Assembly (NCBI RefSeq): GCF_019455385.1
Contig: NZ_JACOFR010000017.1
Location: forward strand, 1 to 64,000
Length of the DNA stretch: 64,000 bases
From: Bradyrhizobium sp. BR 10289
GTDB taxonomy: Bacteria; Pseudomonadota; Alphaproteobacteria; Rhizobiales; Xanthobacteraceae
Direction of reading: 5' to 3'
The translations under genes were made by a program, and so were the position numbers. Below, in pieces: positions 9,043 to 18,866 of the stretch. Within the stretch, counting starts at the first letter, position 1. Every line of letters starts with the position of its first letter. Below the pieces are notes generated by a model. That model saw only the letters and a program-made list of their open reading frames with translations. It was not told the origin of the DNA and ran no database searches.

Positions 9043-9420
9043 CTATTGCTCAGCCTCGTCCACCCCACGCTTGAGCACCGCACGCGCAGCCTCACGATGC
9101 TCATTCGTGATGTGGCTGGCGACCATGCGGATGGCGGTGGCGAGCACGGCGGCGTCATCGGTGAAGCCGAGGACCGGCATCACGTCGGGAATGAAGTCGA
9201 ACGGCAGAATGAAATAGGCGATGGCACCTAACAGCGAAGCCTGGACGTGACGCGGTGTCTGCCGGTCGAACGCACAGTAATAGGCGGCGACCAGATCTTC
9301 GGCGAACGGCAGTTGCGCGGCGACACGCTTCAGCTTGCGCCAGAAGCGGCGGCGCACGCTCTCACGGTCTTCCGCGAGCCGATCGGCCGGCTCGAAGCCG
9401 ACGCTGTGTTCGGCAGCCAT
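9043..9420 (-). CDS. YkvA family (DUF1232) protein
   Basis: 125 aa. The DUF1232 core is unmistakable: LLGAIAYFILPFDFIPDVMPVLGFTDDAAVL at about residues 62-92, with the family's PxDxIPD signature. It is a short membrane-associated helical segment found widely in bacteria; no biochemical role is established. Confidence 0.88.
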   Translation of the reverse strand: MAAEHSVGFEPADRLAEDRESVRRRFWRKLKRVAAQLPFAEDLVAAYYCAFDRQTPRHVQASLLGAIAYFILPFDFIPDVMPVLGFTDDAAVLATAIRMVASHITNEHREAARAVLKRGVDEAEQ

Positions 9421-9521
9421 GTTCGATAAACTCCCCGCTCAGCGCGGCCGATGGCCGCATCTCCTGCCGATCACAACATGGGGATGCAGCGGCGCCTCGC
9501 AAGATGTCAGCCAAATGTCAG

Positions 9522-9821
9522 CTAAGCTGTCAGCTTGGCGATCGCGTTCATCGCCTTGGCGAGCTCGATATCGAGGGCGGTGACGCCGCCGGCATCATGG
9601 GTCGACAGCACCACCTCCACCGTCTTGTAGACGTTCCGCCATTCGGGGTGGTGATCCATCTTCTCGGCCACCAGCGCCGCGCGGGTCATGAAGCCGAACG
9701 CCTCGTTGAAATCCTTGAAGACAAAGGTTTTCCCGATCGCGTCACGGCCCGAAACCTCGGCCCAGCCGGGGATACCGCCCAGCGCCTGCTTGCGTGTCTC
9801 CGCCGTCAGCCGCTCTGCCAT
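9522..9821 (-). CDS. 4a-hydroxytetrahydrobiopterin dehydratase (pterin-4α-carbinolamine dehydratase)
   Basis: 99 aa, the usual PCD length. The active-site block DHHPEWRNVYKTVEVVLSTHD carries the conserved histidines and HPEW motif. The enzyme dehydrates the pterin carbinolamine formed by aromatic amino acid hydroxylases and regenerates the cofactor. No hydroxylase gene is nearby, so a cofactor-recycling role elsewhere or a moonlighting role is possible. Confidence 0.9.
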   Translation of the reverse strand: MAERLTAETRKQALGGIPGWAEVSGRDAIGKTFVFKDFNEAFGFMTRAALVAEKMDHHPEWRNVYKTVEVVLSTHDAGGVTALDIELAKAMNAIAKLTA

Positions 9822-9973
9822 GATCGCCTCCGTCCTTCAGGGGAACTTTACCCTAACACCGTGCTTACGCTCCGGGTCCATACGGGATTTCGTCCATCCG
9901 CTAACCATGACGGAGATGTAACCCCGCCGGACAACAAATTTGCTACAATTGCGGGCGTAAATCGCCGGCCAAG

Positions 9974-11419
9974 ATGAAACTGAGCCTCAAGCGCCTGTTT
10001 GGGAGATCGATGACCGGGGGATTGGACCTGGCCGAAGCGCCCACTCCGCCTTCGCCGCGATCCGCGGCGCGGAAGACCGCGCTCGTGTCTCTGGCGCTGG
10101 TGCTGGCCATCATCGGCGCGCTCGCCGGCGGCTATTATTTCGCGATGCGTCCGGTGACGCTGAAGATCGCGGTTGGTCCGGCCAACAGCGATGATCTCAA
10201 GGTCGTGCAGGCGCTGACGCAGGCTTTCACGCAGAACAAGAGCCAGGTGCGGCTGCGGCCGATCCAGACCGATGGCGCCACCGCCAGCGCCGATCTGCTC
10301 GCGGAAGGCAAGGCCGACCTCGCCATCGTGCGAGGCGACGTCGATGTGCCCAAGAACGCGCAAGCGGTCGCGACCTTGCGCAAGAACGTCGTGGTACTGT
10401 GGTCGGTGCCCGGCAAGGGCAAGAAGAAGGGCGCCAAGATCACCAAGATCGCGCAGCTCGCCGGCCACAAAGTCGGCGTGGTCGGCCGCACCCAGGCCAA
10501 CGTCAATCTACTCAAGGTGATCCTGCAGCAATACGGCGTCGATCCCGCCAAGGTCGAGATCATCCAATTCCCGGCCAACGAGGCCGCCGAGGCGATCAAG
10601 ACGCAGAAGGCCGATGCCTATCTCGCCGCCGGCCCCGTCAACAGCAAGATCACGTCGGATGCGATCGCAGCGACCGCCAGGGAAGGCGGCACGCCGGTCT
10701 TCCTTGCGATCGATTCCGCCGATGCGATCGCACAGAACCATCCGGTCTACGAGGCCTCGGAGATTCCAGCCGGCACCTACGGCGGTTCGCCCGATCGCCC
10801 CGATGACGAGGTCAAGACCATCAGCTTCTCGCACCATATCGTGGCGCGCAAGGGCATCTCCGAAACCACCATTGCGGCGTTCACGCGGCAGCTGTTCGCC
10901 GTGCGGCAGCAATTGGTGACGGAATTCCCACTGGCCGCGAAGATCGAGACGCCCGACACCGACAAGGATGCGGTGATCCCGGTGCATCCGGGCGCCGCCG
11001 CCTTCGTCGATGGTGAGGAAAAGACCTTCCTCGACAAATACAGCGATTACATCTGGTGGGGCCTGATGGCACTCTCCGCCATGGGCTCGATCGGCGCGTG
11101 GTTTGCGGGCTATCTGAAAAAGGACGAGCGCGACAACAACAGCCATCTGCGCGACCGGCTGTTCGACATGATCACGGCGGCCCGCAAGAGCGAGACGACC
11201 GAGGAGCTCGACCAGATGCAGGCCGAGGCCGACGAGATCCTGCGCGACACGCTGCGCTGTTTCGATCACGGCGCCATCGAAGAGGGCGGGCTCACTGCCA
11301 TCAACATCGTGCTCGACCAGTTCCACGCCGCGGTTGCCGACCGCAAGGCCGTGCTGTTCAGCATGCCGCAAAACCTGCAACGCGCCGGCGCGCAGTTCAG
11401 GGCCGCCGGCAACGCGTAA
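9974..11419 (+). CDS. TAXI-family TRAP-type solute-binding protein with membrane anchor and cytoplasmic tail
   Basis: 481 aa. A membrane helix at about 36-56 replaces a cleavable signal peptide. A periplasmic-binding domain of the TAXI type runs to ~340 (TLKIAVGPANSDDL, KVGVVGRTQANVNL, EIPAGTYGG, SFSHHIVARK). A second helix lies at about 359-381, and a ~100-residue helical, charged C-terminal tail would be in the cytoplasm. No TRAP permease (DctQM) gene is near. The layout suggests a receptor or an anchored binding subunit more than an ordinary free substrate-binding protein; that role is inference. Confidence 0.8.
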   Translation: MKLSLKRLFGRSMTGGLDLAEAPTPPSPRSAARKTALVSLALVLAIIGALAGGYYFAMRPVTLKIAVGPANSDDLKVVQALTQAFTQNKSQVRLRPIQTDGATASADLLAEGKADLAIVRGDVDVPKNAQAVATLRKNVVVLWSVPGKGKKKGAKITKIAQLAGHKVGVVGRTQANVNLLKVILQQYGVDPAKVEIIQFPANEAAEAIKTQKADAYLAAGPVNSKITSDAIAATAREGGTPVFLAIDSADAIAQNHPVYEASEIPAGTYGGSPDRPDDEVKTISFSHHIVARKGISETTIAAFTRQLFAVRQQLVTEFPLAAKIETPDTDKDAVIPVHPGAAAFVDGEEKTFLDKYSDYIWWGLMALSAMGSIGAWFAGYLKKDERDNNSHLRDRLFDMITAARKSETTEELDQMQAEADEILRDTLRCFDHGAIEEGGLTAINIVLDQFHAAVADRKAVLFSMPQNLQRAGAQFRAAGNA

Positions 11420-11545
11420 GCGCTTGCGGGCGTAATTGCTGCGTCACATTGTCTCAATATAGCTCCGCTGTCATCCGGAGCGATGCATCGGCATCGCCCG
11501 GAATCACGGCGCGACCTGCGCGCAGGACAGCCAGCGAGCCAGCCC

Positions 11546-13087
11546 ATGAAGATCAAATTCTCCCGCCGCCGCTTCCTCACCACCAGCGCGGGCGCGCTCG
11601 GCGCCATCGCGATGCCTCACCTCTCGCGCGCGGCCGACCGGCCGGCGGTGACCCATGGCGTGCAGTCGGGCGACGTCAGCGTCGATGGCGGCGTGGTGTG
11701 GGCGCGTGCCGATCGTCCCTCGCAGATGCTGGTCGAGGTCGCCACGACGGAATCCTTCAAGGATGCCCGTGTGCTGCCGCCGATCGCAGCGCTGCCTGAG
11801 AGCGACTTCACCGCAAAGATGCTGATCGAGAACCTGCCAGGCGGGCAGGATATCTTCTATCGCGTCCGTTTCCGCGATCTCGCGCATACCGCAATCGAAG
11901 GCGAGCCGGTGGTCGGCCGCTTCCGCACGGCGCCCGCCGACCGCCGTGACGTCAGCTTCGTCTGGGGCGGCGATGTCGCGGGGCAGGGCTGGGGCATCAA
12001 TCCCGATGACGGCGGCATGGTCAGCTTCTCCGCCATGCGCAAGCACCGTCCGGATTTCTTCCTGCATTCCGGCGACACCATTTATGCCGACGGACCGATC
12101 GAGTCCGAGGTGAAGCTGCCCGACGGCAAGATCTGGAAGAACGTCACGATCCCCGAGAAAGCCAAGGTCGCGGAAACGCTGGACGAGTACCGCGCCGCGC
12201 ACAAATACAATTTCACCGACGAGAATGTCCGCGCCTTCAATGCCGAAGTCCCCATCTTCGTGCAGTGGGACGACCATGAGGTGACCAACAACTGGTCGCT
12301 GTCGAAGGAGCTGCCGGCGGCCTACAAGGTGCGCGACATCTCGCTGCTGGCGGCCCGCGCAGGCCGCGCCTTCCACGAGATGTACCCGATGCGGGAGAGC
12401 ATCAATGAGCCGGGCCGGGTCTATCGCCAGATTTCCTATGGCCCCCACCTCGACGTGTTCGTGCTCGACGAACGCAGCTATCGCGGCCCGAACGGCGCCA
12501 ATCTCGAAACCGCTTACGGCCCGGCCAGCTACTTCCTCGGCCCCGACCAGATCGCCTGGCTCAAGCGCGGCTTGTTGAATTCGCGCGCGACCTGGAAGGT
12601 GATCGCCTCCGACATGCCGATCAGCCTCGTCGTGCCGGACACGCCGAAGGGCGGCTCGGAAGCCATTGCCCAAGGCGACGGCCCGGTGCGCGGCCGCGAG
12701 TTCGAGATCGCCGACATCCTGCGCTTCATCAAGATGGCGCCGATCAGCAACACGGTGTGGCTGACCGCGGACGTGCACTACGCTGCCGCGCACTATTACG
12801 ATCCGAACAAGGCGCAATTCCAGGAATTCGAGCCGTTCTGGGAATTCGTGTCGGGCCCGCTGCACGCCGGTACATTCGGTCCGAACGCGCTCGACAACAC
12901 GTTTGGACCCGAGGTGCGCTTCGTCAAGGCGCCGGGCAAGGACAGCCAGAACCTGCCGCCCTCGGCCGGCATGCAGTTCTTTGGTCACGTCAAGATTGAC
13001 GGCGCCTCGGGCCAGATGACCGTGACGCTGCGCGACCGCGCCGATGTCGCGCTGTGGTCAACGATGCTCGATCCGAAACTCGCGTAA
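11546..13087 (+). CDS. Tat-exported PhoD-like alkaline phosphatase/phosphodiesterase
   Basis: 513 aa from the ATG at 11546, chosen because it puts the twin-arginine signal SRRRFLTT at residues 6-13. After an N-terminal β-domain (to ~120) comes the metallophosphatase domain, with WGGDVAG, HSGDTIYAD, WDDHEVTNNW and a late TADVHYAAAH block as metal-ligand motifs. PhoD enzymes are exported folded through Tat and hydrolyse phosphate mono- and diesters, usually under phosphate limitation. I did not identify a pho box. Confidence 0.92.
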   Translation: MKIKFSRRRFLTTSAGALGAIAMPHLSRAADRPAVTHGVQSGDVSVDGGVVWARADRPSQMLVEVATTESFKDARVLPPIAALPESDFTAKMLIENLPGGQDIFYRVRFRDLAHTAIEGEPVVGRFRTAPADRRDVSFVWGGDVAGQGWGINPDDGGMVSFSAMRKHRPDFFLHSGDTIYADGPIESEVKLPDGKIWKNVTIPEKAKVAETLDEYRAAHKYNFTDENVRAFNAEVPIFVQWDDHEVTNNWSLSKELPAAYKVRDISLLAARAGRAFHEMYPMRESINEPGRVYRQISYGPHLDVFVLDERSYRGPNGANLETAYGPASYFLGPDQIAWLKRGLLNSRATWKVIASDMPISLVVPDTPKGGSEAIAQGDGPVRGREFEIADILRFIKMAPISNTVWLTADVHYAAAHYYDPNKAQFQEFEPFWEFVSGPLHAGTFGPNALDNTFGPEVRFVKAPGKDSQNLPPSAGMQFFGHVKIDGASGQMTVTLRDRADVALWSTMLDPKLA

Positions 13088-13202
13088 CACGCGGTTCAGC
13101 GCCGATGGCGGTGAACCATCGGGCCGGCTCGGACGACAGTTGCAGGACCGTGCATTTTCGCGGACCTGCAATTGTCGTCCGAGCTATTTTCGAGTTGAAG
13201 CC

Positions 13203-13940
13203 GTGCTGTTCAGCCGCCGAATTATCATCATCGCGCTTCTGCTGAGCGCTGGGTCCCCCACATGGGCGCAGATCCAGCAGAAAGCGCAGGACAAAGCGAA
13301 AGACAAAGCCACGCTGGTGCGCGAGGCCTTCGCGTCGCCTTATGGCGAGGCACTGACTGCCGAGCTTGGCAAGTCACTGCGCGCAAGCGCCGACCCGGCA
13401 TGCGTGACGGACAAGGGGCTTGCCGTAGACCAGCTCGAGCCGCGCGGCCGCGACATCCTCATCACATGGGGCACGCGCATGCTGGAAGGCACATCCGCGC
13501 TGATCGACCGGCAGACCTCGGAGCACCCGTTCGCAGGGGCCGCCGAATTGGAGAGCCTAAAGAGCAATGCGGATGTGAAGCGCTACCTGGCGATGGAAGA
13601 GCCGATGCGCCAGGCCAAGATCCTGGATTTGATCTTCGAGCATTTTGACCGTCATAATTTGATCAGTCGCGTCAAGCTGAGGCCGGTGTCTCCGTTGGGC
13701 ACGGGCAACGAGGCCCTGCTCCGTCTCAATCCGGCCGATGCCACGGAGGAGAAGCTGGACGCGTTCGCCGGCAAGAGCCGATCGAAAGCGCTGAAGCGTT
13801 TTCTGCAGTTGTCGGAGCAGGCGGACGCCGCGCAGGCCCTTGCGATCAAGCAGATAGCGCCACCGCCGCCGCTTCCGGACACCTTCTTCAATGGTGTCGA
13901 AACCGACCTCGCCGAACTCTGCATCCGCTCCGGCAAATAG
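13203..13940 (+). CDS. Secreted protein of unknown function
   Basis: 245 aa from the GTG at 13203. Upstream in-frame codons overlap the phoD end and look non-coding, while 13203 gives a clean signal peptide (MLFSRRIIIIALLLSAGSPTWAQ). The mature part is mostly helical and charged, with two cysteines (PACVTD and ELCIRS). I do not recognise a domain. It follows phoD by ~115 bp and may be independent. Confidence 0.6.
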   Translation: MLFSRRIIIIALLLSAGSPTWAQIQQKAQDKAKDKATLVREAFASPYGEALTAELGKSLRASADPACVTDKGLAVDQLEPRGRDILITWGTRMLEGTSALIDRQTSEHPFAGAAELESLKSNADVKRYLAMEEPMRQAKILDLIFEHFDRHNLISRVKLRPVSPLGTGNEALLRLNPADATEEKLDAFAGKSRSKALKRFLQLSEQADAAQALAIKQIAPPPPLPDTFFNGVETDLAELCIRSGK

Positions 13941-13944
13941 GTCG

Positions 13945-14325
13945 TCAGGTGCCCCGCGCCTGGAGCGCAGCCTCGAGCGCGTCGCTCGAGCAGGGCTTCT
14001 GCAGGCGTGGCAGGCTGGCGAATTGCGGCGGAATCCGCGCGTCCGCGCCGTAGCCGGTGACGAAGACGAACGGGATCTTGAGCGCAACCAGCCGCTCGGC
14101 GATCGCAAAGCTCTTCTCGCGGATCAGCTCGACGTCGAGCAATGCGAAGTCGGGAGCACGCTTGGCGATCGCGTCCAGCGCCTGCGCCACCGACCCGACG
14201 GTCCGCACGCTCGTCACGCCGAATCCGATGAGACGGTCCTCGAAATCGATCGCAATGATCGGATCGTCCTCGACAATCAGAACATCGGAAGGCGGGCCTG
14301 AGCCGTCGGGACGTGCGGGTGCCAT
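13945..14325 (-). CDS. Stand-alone response-regulator receiver protein
   Basis: 126 aa, a single receiver domain with no output domain. The acidic pocket is VEDD (residues 19-21), the phospho-accepting Asp is D64 in LLDVEL, the switch Thr is T90 in FVTGYG, and the conserved Lys is K110. No histidine kinase gene is adjacent. Such single-domain receivers commonly act as phosphate sinks, phosphorelay intermediates or protein-binding regulators. It is convergent with the secreted unknown at 13203-13940. Confidence 0.88.
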   Translation of the reverse strand: MAPARPDGSGPPSDVLIVEDDPIIAIDFEDRLIGFGVTSVRTVGSVAQALDAIAKRAPDFALLDVELIREKSFAIAERLVALKIPFVFVTGYGADARIPPQFASLPRLQKPCSSDALEAALQARGT

Positions 14326-14507
14326 GATCGTATCTTGAGCGTGAGGGTTTTCGGATCAGGACTGCCGCGACACGATGCCTGCGCCCAGCGCATCGGAGGG
14401 TTCCCGGAACGAAACCCACCACATCACAGTTCTTCAGTCTGTCCACTTGTGCACACAAGGTTTGGATGGAACTCGCTAGTGTAGGGAGCAGATGGCGGGG
14501 GGTCACG

Positions 14508-15284
14508 ATGGATGCGCGTATCAGCAAGGCAAACGAGGTCGATAGCCGGCCGGCCAATAACCTGCTTCGGCGCTTGAGCCAGGCCGATTACGCCCTGCTG
14601 GCGCCCCACGTCATCGTCGAGAACACCGCGGCGAACCACCTGCTCTACAATCCCGGCGACGATGTCCAGATCGTCCACTTCCCCTGCGGGCCATCGCTTG
14701 CGACGTTTCTGGTCCCCAACGAGGACGGCCGCGATGTCGAGACCATTCTGGTCGGCCGGGAGGGTGCAGTCGGCGGCATCGTCAGCGAGGGATTTTTGCC
14801 GGCCTATACCCGCATCTGCGTGAAATTCGGCGGGCCGTTCGCGCGCATCAACGTCGCCAAGCTGGAAGCAGCCAAGCAGCGCTCGCTGTCGCTGCGCAAT
14901 GTCTTTGCCCGCTACGCCGACTGCATGCTGGCACAGATATTCCAGTCCACCGCCTGCAATGCGATCCACTCGATCGAGCAGCGCACGGCCAAATGGATCC
15001 TGGCGGCGATGGAGCGGACCGGGGACGAGAGCAGCGTGCCGCTGACCCATGAGCAGCTCGCGACGCTGCTCGGAGTGGGGCGCAGCTATGCGAGCCGCGT
15101 GCTCCAGTCGTTCAGGGCGGAAGGCGTGCTCGACACGCGGCGCGGCTCGATCCTGGTCCGCAACCGCGATGGTCTGCGGCTGCGCGCCTGCCTCTGCAAC
15201 GATGCCGTGAAATTGCATTTCGAAGAGGTGCTCCGCGGGGTCTACCCGACCGAGGAGGCGAGCCCCAACGCGGCTCAGGGGTGA
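14508..15284 (+). CDS. Crp/Fnr-family transcriptional regulator
   Basis: 258 aa from the ATG at 14508, preceded by a G-rich ribosome-binding site; an alternative ATG at 14466 would add 14 residues. An N-terminal cyclic-nucleotide-like β-roll is followed by a winged helix with HEQLATLLGVGRSYASRVLQ as the recognition helix region. There is no Fnr-type N-terminal cysteine cluster, so oxygen sensing through an iron-sulfur cluster is unlikely. Effector and regulon unknown. Confidence 0.85.
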   Translation: MDARISKANEVDSRPANNLLRRLSQADYALLAPHVIVENTAANHLLYNPGDDVQIVHFPCGPSLATFLVPNEDGRDVETILVGREGAVGGIVSEGFLPAYTRICVKFGGPFARINVAKLEAAKQRSLSLRNVFARYADCMLAQIFQSTACNAIHSIEQRTAKWILAAMERTGDESSVPLTHEQLATLLGVGRSYASRVLQSFRAEGVLDTRRGSILVRNRDGLRLRACLCNDAVKLHFEEVLRGVYPTEEASPNAAQG

Positions 15285-15432
15285 GCCGCGAGGGCGCCCG
15301 AACAAGGGCCGGTTTGATGCCGGATCGCCCTTAAGCCCCGGAGATTCCCGGACAAAATTCAGTCAACCAAGGCCCAAAGAACGCATTGTTTTTTGGCGGT
15401 TTTTGCATATATTGCGCCGCAACGCGCAGGGC

Positions 15433-15465
15433 GCCCGGTCTGATATGGCCGGGCTTCCTTTTTGG
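15433..15465 (+). promoter_or_regulatory. Hairpin in the typA upstream region
   Basis: Arms gcccgg (15433-15438) and ccgggc (15449-15454) are followed by a T-rich run (ttccttttt). It may be a weak terminator for the Crp/Fnr transcript or a leader structure before typA. The rest of the 289-base gap (15285-15573) shows nothing else I can name. Confidence 0.35.
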
Positions 15466-15573
15466 GCGGAAAGCGCCCCGTTTCCAGTCTTCCAGCGTTG
15501 TTTCGAGAAGAGGTCCCGGTCCGACCGGCGAGATCGCGCTTAACCCATTGTTCGACCGCAAAGAAGCTCACTC

Positions 15574-17400
15574 ATGAACCTTCGCAATATTGCCATCATC
15601 GCCCACGTCGACCACGGAAAAACCACCCTGGTCGACAAGTTGCTGCAGCAATCCGGCACCTATCGTGACAACCAGAAGGTCGCCGAGCGCGCCATGGACT
15701 CCAACGATCTGGAGCGCGAGCGCGGCATCACCATTCTCGCCAAGTGCACCTCGGTGACTTGGCAAGACACCCAGATCAACATCGTCGACACTCCCGGCCA
15801 CGCCGATTTCGGCGGCGAGGTCGAGCGTATCCTGTCGATGGTCGACGGCGTGATCGTGCTGGTCGACGCGGCCGAAGGCCCCATGCCGCAGACCAAATTC
15901 GTGGTCGGCAAGGCGCTCAAGCTCGGCCTGAAGCCGATCGTCGCCATCAACAAGGTCGATCGTCCCGACGCGCGCATCTCCGAGGTCGTCAACGAGGTGT
16001 TCGACCTGTTCGCGGCGCTCGACGCCACCGACGAGCAGCTCGACTTCCCGATCCTCTACGGCTCGGGCAAGAACGGCTGGATGGCGAACTCGCCCGACGC
16101 CTCCCATGATGTTGGCATGAAGCCGCTGTTCGAGCTCGTGCTCAAGCATGTGGCGCCCCCCGTGGTCCAGGAAGGCCCGTTCCGGCTGCTCGGCACCATC
16201 ATCGAGGCCAATCCCTATCTCGGCCGCATCATCACCGGCCGTATCGCGTCGGGTTCTGTGAAGCCGAACCAGGCGGTCAAGGTGCTGTCGCGTGAAGGCA
16301 AGCTGATCGAGACCGGCCGCATCACCAAGATCCTGGCGTTCCGCGGCCTCGAGCGCCAGCCGGTCGAGTTCGCCGAGGCCGGCGACATCGTCGCCATCGC
16401 GGGCCTCACCAAGGGCACCGTGGCCGACACCTTCTGCGATCCCGCCGTCGAGACCCCGCTGCAGGCGCAGCCGATCGATCCGCCGACCGTGTCGATGACC
16501 TTCATCGTCAACAACTCGCCGCTCGCCGGCACCGAGGGCGACAAGGTCACCAGTCGCCTGATCCGCGACCGCCTGCTCCGCGAGGCCGAAGGCAATGTCG
16601 CGCTGCGCGTTGTCGAGTCCCAGGACAAGGACGCGATGGAAGTATCGGGCCGCGGCGAATTACAGCTCGCGATTCTGATCGAGACCATGCGCCGCGAAGG
16701 CTTTGAGCTCTCGGTGTCACGTCCGCGCGTCGTGTTCCAGAAGGACGAAGCCACCGGTCAGACCCTGGAGCCGATCGAGGAGGTCGTGATCGACGTCGAC
16801 GAGGAGCATTCCGGCGTCGTCGTGCAGAAGATGAGCGAGCGCAAGTCCGAGCTGATCGAGATGAAGCCGTCCGGCGGCAACCGCCTGCGCCTGGTGTTCT
16901 ACGCGCCGACCCGCGGCTTGATCGGCTATCAGGGCGAGCTGATGACCGACACCAAGGGCACGGCGATCATGAACCGCCTGTTCCACGACTACCTGCCTTA
17001 CAAGGGCCCGATCCAGGGCCGTCGCAACGGCGTGCTGATCTCCAACGACCAGGGCGAGGCGGTGGCCTACGCCATGTTCAAGCTGGAAGACCGCGGCCCG
17101 ATGATGATCGAGCCCGGCTGGAAGGTCTACAAGGGCATGATCGTCGGCGAGCACACCCGCGACAACGATCTCGAGATCAACGTTCTCAAGGGCAAGCAGC
17201 TCACCAACATCCGCACGACTTCGAAGGACGAAGCCGTGCGCCTGACCCCGCCGATCCGCATGACGCTGGAAAAGGCGCTGGCCTATATCGAGGACGACGA
17301 GCTGGTCGAGATCACCCCGAAGTCGATCCGCCTGCGCAAGAAGCACCTCGATCCCAACGAACGCAAGCGCGCGGAAAAGGCCAAGGAAGCGGTGGCGTAA
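15574..17400 (+). CDS. typA: Translational GTPase TypA/BipA
   Basis: 608 aa, the full family length. G1 AHVDHGKT is at 10-17, G3 DTPGH at 72-76 and G4 NKVD at 126-129; EF-G-like domains III and V and the TypA-specific C-terminal domain follow. It binds the ribosome with GTP and supports 50S assembly and stress or cold growth in other bacteria. It is a single gene with a repeat element downstream. Confidence 0.97.
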   Translation: MNLRNIAIIAHVDHGKTTLVDKLLQQSGTYRDNQKVAERAMDSNDLERERGITILAKCTSVTWQDTQINIVDTPGHADFGGEVERILSMVDGVIVLVDAAEGPMPQTKFVVGKALKLGLKPIVAINKVDRPDARISEVVNEVFDLFAALDATDEQLDFPILYGSGKNGWMANSPDASHDVGMKPLFELVLKHVAPPVVQEGPFRLLGTIIEANPYLGRIITGRIASGSVKPNQAVKVLSREGKLIETGRITKILAFRGLERQPVEFAEAGDIVAIAGLTKGTVADTFCDPAVETPLQAQPIDPPTVSMTFIVNNSPLAGTEGDKVTSRLIRDRLLREAEGNVALRVVESQDKDAMEVSGRGELQLAILIETMRREGFELSVSRPRVVFQKDEATGQTLEPIEEVVIDVDEEHSGVVVQKMSERKSELIEMKPSGGNRLRLVFYAPTRGLIGYQGELMTDTKGTAIMNRLFHDYLPYKGPIQGRRNGVLISNDQGEAVAYAMFKLEDRGPMMIEPGWKVYKGMIVGEHTRDNDLEINVLKGKQLTNIRTTSKDEAVRLTPPIRMTLEKALAYIEDDELVEITPKSIRLRKKHLDPNERKRAEKAKEAVA

Positions 17401-17417
17401 GGCACCATTCTCGCTCG

Positions 17418-17522
17418 CTGTCATTCCCCGCGAAAGCGGGGAATCCAGTACGCCGCCCTCCCTCGGCTCTATCACGACTGCCTCTGGAATACTGGATCAC
17501 CCGCTTTCGCGGGTGATGACAG
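17418..17522. repeat. Intergenic palindromic repeat, family C, copy 2
   Basis: Starts ctgtcattccccgcgaaagc and ends cccgctttcgcgggtgatgacag, so both ends form hairpins with an aaag or tttc loop. Related to 8922-9026. It lies just after typA. Confidence 0.8.
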
Positions 17523-17572
17523 CTGACCTATGGCGGCTTCAGCACTCGTCGCGAACGTGCTAGAGCCCATCC

Positions 17573-18820
17573 ATGTCCCTCCCCTCCTCCGTCGACGTCG
17601 CCATCATCGGTGCGGGTGCCGCCGGCCTCGGCGCCGCGCACGGACTTGCGGGCTCAGGCCTCTCCATGATCGTGCTGGAGGCGCGTGACAGGCTCGGCGG
17701 CCGCGCCTGGACCGTGCAGGCCTCGCCTGAGGTGACATTCGATGTCGGCTGCGGCTGGCTGCACTCGGCCGACAAGAATTCCTTCGTCCCGATCGCGCGA
17801 ACACTCGGCTTCGAGCTCAACAAGGACCTGCCGCCCTGGCGCGAGCGCGCCTTCGGCAATGCTTTTCCGCAAAGCGAACGCGACGATTTCATGCGTGCGA
17901 TGGACGCCTTCTATGAGCGTCTCTGGCAGGCCGCGCAAAAAGGCAAGGACGAGCCCGCGAGCCTGAGCCTCGAGCCCGGCAATCGCTGGAATCCGATGAT
18001 CGACGCGATCTCGACCTACATCAACGGCTGCGAACTCAAGGACATGTCGACGCTGGACTGGGACGCTTATGAGGACAGCGAGCTGAACTGGCGCGTTCGC
18101 TGCGGCTACGGCGCGCTGATCGCCGCCTATGGTGCGCCCTGCCCAGTCGCGCGAAACTGCAACGTCACGCTGATCGATCATTCGGCAAAGCGCATCCGCC
18201 TTGAGACATCGCAGGGCGCGCTGACGGCAGACAAGGTGATCGTCACCGTGCCGACCAATCTGATCGCGGATGAAGCGATCCGTTTCTCGCCGCCGCTCGC
18301 GGCCAAGGTGAGCGCCGCAGCCGGCCTGCCCCTCGGCGTCGACGACAAGGTGACGCTGGCGCTCGCCGATGCGGAATCCTTTCCGAAGGAAGGCAACCTG
18401 CGCGGCGCCACCATGCGTACCGAGATGGGCACCTATCACATCCGCCCGTTCGGCCAGCCCTGCATCGAAGGCTTTTTCGGCGGCAGTTTTGCCCGCGAAC
18501 TGGAAGATGCCGGCGAGGGCGCCATCGCCGCTCACAGCATCGACGAGATCGCCGGCTTTCTCGGCAACGATATCCGCCGCAAGCTGAAGCCGCTGTACGA
18601 GTCGCACTGGGCGCAGGATCCGTTCGCGAGAGGGTCGTACTCGCATGCGCTGCCGGGGCACGCCGGAGATCGCGCCGTGCTGGCTGCGCCGGTCGACGGG
18701 CGGCTGTTCTTCGCGGGGGAAGCGACGTCGCCGGAGTTCTTCACGACGGCGCATGGGGCGAGGGACAGTGGAGAGCGGGCGGCGAAAGAAGTGCTGGCGG
18801 CAACGTTCGGCGGATCATGA
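17573..18820 (+). CDS. Flavin-dependent amine oxidase family protein
   Basis: 415 aa. The FAD-binding GxGxxG is GAGAAG at residues 13-18, followed by the amine-oxidase blocks LEARDRLGGRAWT and, near the C-terminus, LFFAGEATSPEFFTTAHGA. It belongs to the NAD(P)/FAD-dependent monoamine oxidase group; the substrate cannot be told from sequence. No signal peptide, so probably cytoplasmic. It is followed closely by the DUF3883 gene. Confidence 0.88.
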   Translation: MSLPSSVDVAIIGAGAAGLGAAHGLAGSGLSMIVLEARDRLGGRAWTVQASPEVTFDVGCGWLHSADKNSFVPIARTLGFELNKDLPPWRERAFGNAFPQSERDDFMRAMDAFYERLWQAAQKGKDEPASLSLEPGNRWNPMIDAISTYINGCELKDMSTLDWDAYEDSELNWRVRCGYGALIAAYGAPCPVARNCNVTLIDHSAKRIRLETSQGALTADKVIVTVPTNLIADEAIRFSPPLAAKVSAAAGLPLGVDDKVTLALADAESFPKEGNLRGATMRTEMGTYHIRPFGQPCIEGFFGGSFARELEDAGEGAIAAHSIDEIAGFLGNDIRRKLKPLYESHWAQDPFARGSYSHALPGHAGDRAVLAAPVDGRLFFAGEATSPEFFTTAHGARDSGERAAKEVLAATFGGS

Positions 18821-18866
18821 GCCCTGGGACTGGACGCCCAGAACCATTTGGTTCATTTTTCCGTAT

